59,119 nucleotides of DNA from Rhizophlyctis rosea. Taxonomy: Eukaryota; Chytridiomycota; Chytridiomycetes; Rhizophlyctidales; Rhizophlyctidaceae. A program made the translations under genes and the position numbers. Below the pieces are notes generated by a model. That model did not search any database. It saw nothing but the letters and a program-made list of their open reading frames with translations, and was not told the origin of the DNA. Shown here piece after piece: positions 34,791 through 44,878 of this stretch (within the stretch, counting starts at the first letter, position 1; the number at the start of each line of letters is the position of its first letter). Location of the stretch: assembly GCA_027596075.1 (NCBI GenBank), contig JADGJC010000257.1, forward strand, positions 1-59,119, written 5' to 3'.

Positions 34791-35060
34791 CTTGCCGTGA
34801 ACTATTCAGGTGGGAAGTTAACAGGCCAGAACCCCATTCACACCCCCGATGAGCTTGGCAAATGATGAAACGTCTTGACAGGTTTGTGCAATTCGGGCGG
34901 GTGTGGCCACGTGTGTGAGGGATCAGTTTGACAGGTGTGTTTCACAGGAAGTTGTTGTGACTTTGTCCACTGTGAGGAAGAGAAAGTGAGATGAGACAAG
35001 GAGAGGTAGCTCTGTGGACGGTAACCTCGTAACGCCCCGATACTGCCTCAACACTCCCTC

Positions 35061-35108
35061 ATAGTGCCGGCAAGCCTCCATAGTGCCTCCAATTAGCTCC
35101 ATAGTGCC
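35061..35108. repeat. ATAGTGCC motif repeated three times at about 20-bp spacing
   Basis: ATAGTGCC occurs at 35061-35068, 35080-35087 and 35101-35108, twice within CTCCATAGTGCC. Spacing of 19 and 21 bp is roughly two helical turns. It lies about 270-320 bp upstream of the ATG of OAS-like copy 1, so it may be a promoter element array; this is inference. Confidence 0.5.
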
Positions 35109-35270
35109 CCCTGGAAATTTGTCCGGACAAACGGACACCCTCCAGTGTTCTTCCCCTTCCCTTCCAGCACAATAGCTCACAATGGAAAACTCAAAAAATA
35201 AGGCGCCTGCACAAAATATTGAACTACTACACCAACTGATATTTCCAAATCAAGACATACATGACAAACG

Positions 35271-35370
35271 GACAAAGAAAAAAAAAAGCAAAGAAAAAAA
35301 AAGAGAGATACGCAAAAAAAGCAAAAGAAAAACAAAAAGATCAAAAAAAAAGAGGAGAGATAATCTAAAG
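35271..35370 (-). repeat. A-rich block; U-rich in Pumilio transcript sense
   Basis: The plus strand is almost pure A/G with repeated AAAAAAAGCAAAG and AAAAAAAAAGAGAGA runs. On the minus strand, the sense strand of the upstream Pumilio gene, it is a U-rich tract about 270-370 nt behind that gene's stop. It may lie in or just beyond its 3' UTR. Confidence 0.6.
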
Positions 35371-35642
35371 TACCGCCGCCAAACCCCCCAAGCTACTGTT
35401 CCATAAGATATATAACGTCCACCCAAAAAAAGCAAAAAAAAGGGAGAAAATACGCAAGATAACACCACTCCCGCCACTACCTACACCCCTACCCCACTTT
35501 TACATGCCCCAGTATACACATACCCGATAAGCACACACACACAGAGACGGGACCAACTACCGAACGTTCCCAACCTCCCCATCCACCCAACCCACCAACC
35601 ACTATATATCAAAAGCAAAAACACACACAGGGGAAAAGGTAT

Positions 35643-38007
35643 CTAAAGAAAAAGGGCAGGCCATGACCATCGAAAAACGTTCCTATGAGGCTTTTTCTTG
35701 CACATATTCCCCATCATCCGAATCCCATCCCACACTACCCCCTCATCCCCCGCCGACCCCCCGGCGGGGGCCGCACCCCCGCGCGCGCGCCCCGGGCCCG
35801 GCGCGCGCCGCGCGGCGCACCCCGCGCGCCGGGCCCCCGGCCCGCCGAGGCCCGCGGCGGCGNNNNNNNNNNCCCCAACAACCCCAACACCCCCCATCCC
35901 CATCCCTCCCAAACTCCCCAACCCGCCCATCCCCATCCCCATCCCTCCAAGCGAACTCATACCCCCCATCCCCATCCCCCCCATACTCATCCCTCCCATC
36001 CCCATACCCCCCATCCCAGACGCACCCGGACCGCCGTTTCCACCATTCCCACTACCACCCCCCATCCCCATCCCAAGCGCCCCCATAGCCGCCGCCGCCG
36101 CCGCCGCACTCTGCATAGCCGCCTGCGCAGCAGCCGCCGCCGCCGCCGCCCCACCACCCGCCCCCGACACCGCCTGTCCCCCAACCGCCCCCGGTCCACC
36201 ACACCCCCTCATCCCCGCACTCCGCACAAACTTATCAACAATAGCAGCAACCCTCTGCCCATACTTGCTCCCCCTCAACGTCCCCAAATGCGGCAAAAGC
36301 AACCGGATACACATATCCCTCTGCGGCGGCTCAGCAAGATTCAAGATATGCTGAACAACATAATTCGCAAACTGGTTGTTCATCATCTCCAGAATCGGTG
36401 GTCGTCCCGGAGGCGGCAACACACACCCAGCAGCATTAAGCATAACCGTCGGTCCCTTGCCATCTCCACCACCGATCGTCGTTCCCGAACCAGCAGGAGG
36501 AGGAACACCAATAACCCCATCCACCATCTCAAACAACTCCCTCTTCCCAGCAATCTTCAACCCCTTCTCAACAACTTTACTCGCATACTGATCAACACTC
36601 ATCCCATAAAAATTGCCCACCAAAATCTTCATAATAAACGCCTTGTCCCCACAACTCCCATGCTCCAACACATGCTGGATAACCCAATTCCCCCACTGCC
36701 CCTTCGCAATCTCAACCGCATGCGCAAGCACTTCGCGTATAATCGGAGCTTTCTCCCTCTCGCTGCAATGTTCGAAGACGCATTGCACGACAAGAGATCC
36801 GTTCTCGTCGTTCGCAACGTGGTGCCATGAGCCCTTGAGAGCAGCGTCGACGTACTGCATAACAGCAGGTGGTTCGTCCCTCGCCCACTTAATCTCAAAA
36901 ATCCGCTGCCAAACATGACACGCAAAACGGTGCGTAATCGTCTCCGGGATGCTGCGGAACAGTTCACTAATCAAACTAGCTTTCAAGTCTTCCTCAACCG
37001 TATCAAGCGCCTTCTGCACAACATGGCACCCGAACCGGTCGCACGATAAGTTGTAGATCTGACCCCGCATAGTCTGACCGAGGATCCGCACCTGTTGCGG
37101 CGTGCCGAATTCGAGGCATCGTTGCATGAGGAAGTTGCCGAAGCGGTTTTTCATGAGGAGGAGGGCTTGGTGGTGGATGGCTTCGAAGATTGAGGTCTTG
37201 GTTTCGGGTGTCGCGGATTTGAGCTTTTGTTGGAGGAGGAGGGAGGCGGGTTGATCGTTGGTTTTGACGATTTTTTCGACGAGGTACTGGTGTGGGGCCA
37301 TGTTGTGGTTAGTATGCTGAAGTGTGCTCTCCCATTGAATATAGACCTCAAAGCTTACGTGGAAATTCGCAGCCGTATTCTTATCATACAACATCATCCC
37401 CCCACCCCCCATCTTGTTCGAAAACAACTCACTCCCAAACTCCATCAACTCCATTCCACTCCCAGCTCCACCCCTCAATCCTCCCAAACCCATACCGGAA
37501 CCCATTCCACCATACGCAACATCACAGAAATCCGCCAATTCCAATCCATACAGTTCCTGCTGGCCCGTCGACGTCTGTGGCACCATGCCACCACCACCAC
37601 CACTTCCACCACCACTCATCGACATCCCCAAATGCCCCGACGACGAAGGCGTAGGCATCATCCGCTGGAAATCCATCCCACTTTCAAAGGGCGCCCAGAT
37701 GGATTTGGAGAGGATCGATGTAGAGGGTTGACGTCCTCCTCCGCCGGCAGTGTGGTGCGAGGACGGGAGAGAGTCCAGGGTCGGTGTGCTGCTCTTGCTA
37801 CTGCTGTTGCTGTAGAGGGTATCGGAGGAGCTCTTAACCGATTGGCCGCTCTCGCGTGGGAACGAAGTCGTGTCTACAGGTCCCCAAATGGATTTCACAA
37901 CCGAAGACTGTTGTGCAGCCGGAGGCGTCATTCCATTTTCGTTCTCCGCTGCTGGAGCAACGCTCATCTCAGCATGTTGTTGTTGGCGCTGCTGATCGAC
38001 AAAGCTT

Positions 38008-38038
<31 letters not shown>

Positions 38039-39498
38039 CCAACTCCATCATCGCCTGCGCATTCTGCGTCTGCGGTGACACTCCATTGCTTCCGCTGTTG
38101 CTGCCGCCGAAACCGATCTGGACCAGTCTTGTTCGCAGCTCTTCCACTTCGCAAGTGCGACCGGCCAGTTCTGACTGCAAGCTTCGCTTCGCTTCCGACA
38201 TGTGCATTCGGAGCTCTTGGATCTCCTGGTCTTTGAGTGAGAGGCGGATGGAGTCGGCGTCTTTGTTGGATTGAAGATGGGAGACTTGGCCGCGCAGATC
38301 TTCGGTTTCACGTTGTAGAGCGAGGATGTACTACAGTTTCGAATTGCATGACCAATCAACATTGAAGAACTCATGCATTTCGCTGAATCGTTAAAGCCCA
38401 AAGCTCTACTCACATTTTTAGTACCAGAATCTTTCTCCATCCCCATCTTCATCATCGCCATGTGATTATTCCCCAACTTCAGCCTCAACTCATTGTTCGC
38501 ATTGACGACGTTCTGAAGCTCATGAGACAACGTCTCAATCTGCTTATCCTTCGCAACGAGATTGAGTTCGTACGGCGTAGCAATGTCGGCAACCTGTTTG
38601 CGGAGAGCGGCAACAGTCCTCGTCAATTCCATCTGGTTCATTATTGTCTCGCGTAATTGGGCATCCATCTTCGCGAGGAGGGCGTCCTTGGCGCGCAGTT
38701 CGTTCTGGTAGACTGCGAACTGAGCTTGGTATGAGGCGTAGTGCTGTAAGGAAAAGTGTGAATGGCGTGTTGGTGGGATTAGGGAGTATGCCTTAACTAA
38801 CCCTCTTGCGAGCGCTGAAACCGCGGAAGGCTGCTTGGAACTTTGTTGCTGCTGCGTGGTTTTCAGGTCGATTGTATTTCTCCTCTCGTCGGGTACGGAA
38901 GCGCCGTTGAATGGTCAGCGCGGCTTTGAGCACTTTTTCATCTTCAGACGATTGCGATGTTGATCTTTGTTGTGGCTGACATAAGTGGGCAGACATCATC
39001 AATCATTCAATAGGAAATTGGAAACGAATGAGTCGGATCCGAATCCCATTCACATACCAAAACTCCAACCGTCAACGCATCATTCAACATAGCGAACGCA
39101 TTGTGCGAATACGTCGACGCACCGCGACTCAAAGCCGGGTGCTCAACACCAGGTGGAGGCTGCATGGATGCAGCAGATTGAAGTGCGTTCAGGTATGACG
39201 ATCCAACCAGTCCACCTTGTACTCCGAATCCGCTGAGAGGATGAGATGCCTCCATCAGGAACGATGTTTGCATTCCAATCGCGTCATTGTTGGGAGCAGG
39301 AGAAGGTGCGGTCGTTCCGCCGACTCCTTCCATGACGGCAGCGGCGTAGAGTTTTGTGGTGGTGTGTGGGAGAAAGTGGGTATGATGTTGTGATGGCGCG
39401 GTGGAGAGGGGTTGAGATGATGCGGGGCGTGATAGTGTGCCGACGGAGGCGGGTACGTGTGGGTAGGAAGGGGCAGACGTTGCTTCTATAGGTGACAT
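35643..39498 (-). CDS. Pumilio-family RNA-binding protein with IQ motifs and coiled coil
   Basis: Exons 39498-39058, 38975-38802, 38743-38414, 38330-37359 and 37286 onward, all phase 0; the last intron has a perfect TACTAAC branch site. Order: Ser/Pro-rich N-terminus; two IQ motifs (LTIQRRFRTRRE and KFQAAFRGFSARKR, about 167-203); a long coiled coil (about 206-395); a poly-Gln segment; then Pumilio repeats. Repeat landmarks are YLVEKIVKTNDQPAS, RFGNFLMQRCLEFGT, RFGCHVVQKALD, FACHVWQRIFE, QWGNWVIQHVLEHG and NQFANYVVQHIL. The repeat set resembles fungal JSN1/PUF2-type proteins, which bind mRNA 3' UTRs. IQ motifs suggest calmodulin or myosin light-chain binding. The C-terminus is Gly/Met/Ala-rich, then crosses a 10-N gap and a GC-extreme block, so the true stop is unknown; read-through gives 35643, another frame a tail ending DDGEYVQEKAS. 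Confidence 0.87.
35751..35872. other. GC-extreme block beside a 10-N assembly gap
   Basis: Positions 35751-35862 are almost only C and G (GGCGCGCGCC-like strings), quite unlike the flanking codons, and end directly at the gap 35863-35872. The block interrupts the C-terminal coding of the Pumilio gene. I judge it a likely assembly or read artefact, not biology. Confidence 0.7.
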
Positions 39499-41419
39499 CT
39501 ATACAAGAGGATGAGAAGTCAGCTACTAAGAAAAGCAGCTGTGTTCGCAAGTACGCGTCCATGAAGGCAAAGTTGATAGTGAGACGCAACCATCACGCAA
39601 AACCAGCCAACCCACCTCGGCAAAGTAATCTCGTCGAAATGTCGAAAAAGTAAACTCAACCGTATCACCACACCCTCACTTCCACGTCAAAACGCAAATA
39701 AGGGCACCAAAACGAAGCTTGCCTAGCGTATGGACAGAAGAGAACGCGAAGAAGAGGAGGCAGTGACGATTTTCCGATTTTGGGTTCCCTTTTGTATGAC
39801 TGTTTTGTGTGAGCTGCGGGATGCATCAGCAGATGATCAGTATGAGAAGCCTACCTTGCAACCAGTTTGTCAAGTATAGGTCAAGCTTGTGACATAACCC
39901 GTAGCAACGGTCACCCCCAAGAAAGGATCGCACACAAACACGGTATCGGTACCCAATACACGCATGCGCGTGCGCATGAGAGTAGGGAGTGTATATGGGG
40001 GTGCCTATTGCAACGACACCAGTGTCCGTCGTCCGAATATGTACAGCAAGTAGACAAGCGGGTGAAGTGTGATGGTTGATGGCGGTCTCACCAGTCAGCG
40101 TGATGGCAATTGATTGTCCGAGCTAGTGATGATTTGCCATGATGACCCTGAAATTTTACTGGGCTGATTGAGGGGGCACACCACCACGGGTGTCTTGCGT
40201 GGGGTGGTGACTGGAGGGTTACGTAATACGCCAGCCAGTCAGCAAGATTTTTGGGTTCGGGATTTGTTTGGTGACGTGACGCGTGGGTCCATAGGGAAGT
40301 GTGAAGTCCTTTCCACCATGGAACAGAAATGCCCGCCTTTCTGCCCTGCATGCATGCAGGACACTAACAGAAAAAGATCAGCGCGCGCTTGTTTGTTTGG
40401 TACGGAATACTCGATATTATGCATACTCAGGAGCTCGAAACCCCATCACCTGACCATGGAGCAAATCTCCTTTGCTCAAGAAATATGCATACATTCTTAT
40501 AACTTTGTTTGATCCTCTCCAATGATGGGTCGATATTAACAGTGAGATAAATGCGATCCATTTTCCCAGATTTCTGAATGATAGATTGGGTGAATAGTTG
40601 AAATGAAAGTGGACCATCCCGCAAATGGTGAGCACTCCTTCTCTTCAATCACTCCTCTTGCTCTTCCGATTGCATTTTTAGAGCGAATCAACAACCTAAG
40701 CGAAAACGGCAATCCGTACGGGACCAAGCGTCACAAAGCAGCGGTGAGGATACGGTTTGACGGAAAGAATCAATGGTAAAGTTTTGAAGTCAGACGTCCA
40801 TTTCAAGGTCATGAAGGCGTTTCATACAAGCGACGATGTTATGTTATTGCGTTTGCACTGAAGATGTGTACCTTCTGCCGACCCCGCCATTTTTCTTTGG
40901 CCTTAGACCGCAACTTTCCCTCTGCAGCAGAGTTCTACGTAAGGGCATGAACTACCCTTTGTTCTCACGCCTTCCATGCTCCAATAGCCAGTGTTGGCTG
41001 ACCAGTTCAACTATTTACGGTTGCCGAGGCATGAGATCTCTTCTTGGTACCAACAAATCGTCGGGACAGCTTTTCGATTCACAGATTCCATTATTGTGCA
41101 GCACGGGAAGGCTCATCTCCCTTCTAAAGTGAAATATCCTTCTAGCCTCCTTTGTGTGTAACTGTCAAAGCATTGCTCCAAATTTGTGATTGGCAAGAGT
41201 GGCAAGATTCCGACCGGTATGTGCACAAGACTACTTAAATATTTTATTGCGCATGAGATATCTCGGATATCCACACTATGATCTGTGTAAGACGTATGTG
41301 TATGACCGATCAGACATAATATGCTTTAAAGGTTCAAAAGACATGATTGCGCATCAGATGTGCATATCCCGCTTCTTGCAAAATAAAACCTCGCAGCCCA
41401 TGATACCATTGTATTCAAA
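39499..41419. other. Intergenic region between Pumilio and caspase-like genes
   Basis: Nearly 2 kb without a supported gene. The first 400 bp are the Pumilio promoter side; the rest is the 3' flank of the caspase-like gene. Short frames on both strands show no domain. A GCGCATGCG-type alternating purine/pyrimidine run lies near 39960. Confidence 0.5.
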
Positions 41420-42399
41420 TCATGTACAGGGATTATTAAACGGTTGCGCCCATCCACCCTTCATAAAGCTGACATCAAGAGAACCTCTGGCTTGGACCGC
41501 CTCCGCCCACAGTGCGCCATATGCCTCTGAAGCAAGTGCCACTCGATCCTTGATCTTTTGTAAAAGATCAACGTGGGAGGCGTATGGGTCTTCCCTGCAA
41601 ACGCGCACGAAAGCATTCACAAAATGGGCTCCAAAACTTGCGTCGTTCCATTTGCTAGAGGTAAGGAGTATATCTACGGGGATATCAACAGGAGCAAAGT
41701 TTGCAGCACTGTATGACAATGCTGGAATGGGGGGCGCTTGTCCCTGATGACAAGCGTCAACAACTACTGCAGTGTAGACCCCTGGCATTCCCTTGAACCT
41801 ATATATGAGGATGAGTTGAAAGTTGCGCGCGTGTGACAACATGCCTTAAACTCACCAGTCAATGGTAAAGGGACGTTCCTCTCGGTCGAGAATTACTCCC
41901 TGCACCTCAGTTACCAAGGCCAATGCTTCTTCAGCCTGGTGATGGCTTAAGTAAGTGGCAGAAACTCATGCACCAAAGTGGAATGATTCATACCGCATTG
42001 CGTTCTTCATCAGTTGCTGTGGACGATACATTGGCATTGACCAGGTAAGGATCGCCCGTCGACCAAGTGTCAGTGGAGCTGTGAGAAGACGTGAATACAT
42101 TCATTCTTACAGACAATTTATGCATATACTCACAAATCCGGGTATAGGTTTTGATAGTCACCGTGACTACTGATATACACTAGATACTTGTCTCCAGGCC
42201 CACAAGCCGCACGGATCGTTTCGTTTGCCCCATCAATGTCAGCCACGGTAGGATTGGCAAGCAATATTATGTTTCCTGCTGGAGCGCCGTAGACCTCGCT
42301 CAATAAGCGCGCGACCTTGTCACAGTTCTCAGAGGATTCTTCGAGGGGAGGATGTTTTGTGAAGGTGGAGCACCCTACAAGCAAAGCGAAGACGGCCAT
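41420..42399 (-). CDS. Caspase-like peptidase (family C14 type)
   Basis: Exons 42399-42134, 42078-41994, 41935-41856 and 41798-41420 give 269 residues. It starts MAVFALLVGCSTFTK, the first strand of the caspase fold, followed by LEESSENCDKVARLL. The catalytic His lies in YLVYISSHGDY (His about 83). The catalytic Cys lies in AVVVDACHQGQ behind the last intron (Cys about 158). A p10-like C-terminal half follows (ILLTSSKWNDASFGAHFVNA). Both dyad residues are present, so the enzyme looks competent. Metacaspases of this fold cut after Arg/Lys; bacterial relatives act as defence effectors. There is no N-terminal prodomain unless an unseen upstream exon exists. It lies 345 bp behind the stop of OAS-like copy 2, on the same strand. 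Confidence 0.82.
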
Positions 42400-42744
42400 T
42401 CTTGCGGGTTTGTTTGCGGGGTCTGTTGATTTCCCGGCACTCAGAACAAACAAAGCAAGCCGCGGACCTCTGGTCAAAGCATCAAGGTGCGCAGCAGTGT
42501 GGCTTTACTGGCTTCTGGCCGGCTTTATTGCCAGCCTCCTTGATGAGTGGTGAGAACGAAGTCCTCTGCATCTGGAACCCCCTACATTAAATGAACCATC
42601 CATTGTATGAAGAAAAACGGAAGACTTGACAATTCAATTGCACATAAGAAAGACGCGCATGGGTTGAAACGAAGAAAGCACATATCAACTCTGTAACAAC
42701 CGAAATGATGCCTTCTTGATATTTGAGTATTACAACACATCAAC
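42400..42744. other. Spacer between OAS-like copy 2 and the caspase-like gene
   Basis: 345 bp, promoter side of the caspase-like gene and 3' flank of the synthetase gene. The caspase frame stays open upstream to about 42477 without an ATG. No other feature is seen. Confidence 0.5.
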
Positions 42745-44347
42745 TCACAAATGCGCCTTCTTCCTATGCTCAACCACAATTTTCTCACTTGCGCCTTTCC
42801 ACCCACACACCCGACACATAAAGTGTCTCGACTCGCGATGGTGCAGTAACTGATCTTGCGACGCAAATGTGCAATTGCAGTAATTGCATTTTTTGAGCGA
42901 TGGTGATTGGGAAGTCGGTGTTTGTGGGCGTTGCGTGGCAAGAGGCGACTTGGGTGGTGTGAGAAGCGGTGACGGTGATGCCACTTGAACTTTTGTTGAA
43001 TGAGATTGCACCAGATGCTGTCTCATAGCATTTGAACTGGGTTGTCTGTTTCCACAGAGAGCACACATGAGATGGGATGCTTGGCGGTGTGCGAGTAATG
43101 CGTCCCGGGTGGAGAAGCTTCGTGTGCAGGGGTTTTCTTTGCATGTGAATGGCTTTGGTGGTGCTGTTGCCGGTGGGAATGATGGACATGTTGTCATTGC
43201 TGGGGTCGATGCTGCTGATGGTGAGGTATTGGAGGCTGGTGGTGGTGTGGAGGGTGTTTTTGGTAACTGTGCAGGACACATTGCGTAAGAAGCGCACTTC
43301 AAAATGGTTCCAATATGAAGCCAAAGTCCCTTAATACCTTAGAAGGGCTTCTCATCAACGCCTCAAAATCAAAAAAGTCCCTTCTCTTCGTCAACTCCCT
43401 TTCCTGCAAAACCGCAAGAAAGTCCTCTACATCCCTTACAACACAAGTCCTCAACCTCCTCACCAACCCCGCACCCCTCTCCCTCCAACTCATCAGCGCT
43501 CCCTGCCGATTCAATGCCATAGGCACCATCCTTGCCACATCGCCCATCCCCCTCAACGCATCGGCCAACTCTTGAACATTTTCAAACTCCCCAAGGACCT
43601 TCAGGCAGTGTATGAATAACAGCAACATCCCTCGATGGGGATTTTCATTGCATCTTGATCTCAAGTTACCGGAATTCCGCCAGACGTAGAGAACGATCCA
43701 CTCGTAGTGGAGGCCTGGCATGGCGGGAAGGCACGTATTGTGACGGCGGAAGAGTTTGAAGAGGCGGGAGACGGATTGGACGGGTGGTTCGAGGGGGAGT
43801 GTTGTGGGGTCTACGCCGCCGTGGCCAAATGTTGTGTTTGTGAAGGTTATGTCGAAGTCAATTGCGGTGTCGTGGTTGGGGAGAGTGATTCCGTCAAAGG
43901 AGATGGCACTGAGGAAGTGAAATTCCGAACGAGTCTTTGTTCATTGGTATGTCTGCCACTGACGCCTCTCTTTGCATATGTGTGCACTTTTGCCAGAAAT
44001 CTTCTATATGGCAGTAGGAGAGCTTACTTTTTCGTTATCAACGCCTTCTCACCAAACACATTCTCAAGTCTCGTTGCAAATGTCTTGCGAGTTCCCAACG
44101 TTACTTTCTCAGCAGTACCAACAATAAAGTCTCCATCGGACCCTATCAAGTCAGTTCCCTTGCTCAGAGACCCTCCCAGCACCAGTTCAGTCTGCGGCCC
44201 AAAATGATCTATTGCTGCCGCCAAAATCACTTCTGCTGCTGCCTGGAAGTGGGCATGAACGTGGGGTGGGACGACATTGTGGTGGAGGCAGGTCACCACC
44301 ACTGAGGCTAGGTCGTCTATGGAGGGGTCAGGTGACATTGAGGACAT
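42745..44347 (-). CDS. OAS/cGAS-like nucleotidyltransferase with C2H2 zinc fingers, copy 2
   Basis: Exons 44347-44028, 43908-43338 and 43266-42745 give about 470 residues. I start at the first ATG (MSSMSPDPSIDD), which aligns with the start of copy 1; the frame is open further upstream but without ATG. The core reads LVLGGSLSKGTDLIGSDGDF (G59-S60, D71, D73), close to vertebrate OAS GGSSGKGT. The third carboxylate is D126 in AIDFDITF. The segment LPAMPGLHYEWIVLYVW resembles the OAS1 C-terminal domain (LPPQYALELLTVYAW). Behind the C-domain come four C2H2-like fingers: FTCKENPCTRSFSTRDALLA, LMCALCGNRQPSSNAMRQHL, KCNYCNCTFASQDQLLHH and FMCRVCGWKGASEKIVVEHR. Both introns sit at the same places and phases (2 and 0) as in copy 1. 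Role: probable synthesis of a nucleotide second messenger. Confidence 0.82.
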
Positions 44348-44878
44348 AGGGGAGTGTGAGGTATCGTTCTCAACTTGTTCGTGGGAAAACGGAGCTGACA
44401 GTTTTGACAGGTGATGTTTGTGGAAGAATTTGGAGGTTTTGACTCTTGAGGCAGACTCTTGCAGCTGCGCCACCAATTGGACTTTGTCGTGCTAAGGCTA
44501 ACGCTAAGTAAAGGCTTCTGTTCAATATCTTGGCAAACTTTGCATGATCTGCAGATAGGTCACGATCCATCAACAAGGGAAGACGAATAATCAGACTACA
44601 ACGCACTCTCTGTCGAAAACAAGTGCTTTACCATGGTACACCAATCAAGAACTGATCCCAGCGCCCGATTGACATGGTAGAATCACAAACCCCAACCCTC
44701 TATATTATTGGCATGGGTTACAGCAGCGAAAGATATGGTATATAACTAAGTTGCCAAACAAAAGAATCACTAAGTACAGAAAAAACATACATATATGATG
44801 CAAAGCTATCTATGATAATGTGTTCGCCTTGCCCAGGTATCATCAAGAACAAGCCACTACCCCTCACCATTACAACAA
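44348..44878. other. Intergenic region: OAS-like copy 2 promoter and TLC gene 3' flank
   Basis: About 530 bp. The first part may include an untranslated leader of the synthetase gene, since the frame stays open to 44476. The part 44690-44800 is AT-rich with TATATTATTG and ACATACATATATG strings. No gene is seen. Confidence 0.45.

Larger units (their letters stand above)
34791..35642. other. Intergenic region: OAS-like copy 1 promoter and Pumilio 3' flank
   Basis: It holds a triple ATAGTGCC repeat and an A-rich block, both listed separately, and an ACACAC run near 35536. I see no gene. The plus-strand frame 35182-35406 is a translation of the A-rich block and is not credible. Confidence 0.5.

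Noticed and set aside
35182..35406. Lys-rich plus-strand frame
   Set aside because: Pure translation of an A-rich tract.
35685..36830. 381-codon plus-strand frame across the Pumilio gene
   Set aside because: Antisense to clear Pumilio repeats and read through the GC-extreme block and gap; Pro/His/Arg bias typical of a shadow.
41190..41747. 185-codon plus-strand frame
   Set aside because: Antisense to the last exon of the caspase-like gene, which carries the catalytic Cys motif and correct splicing.
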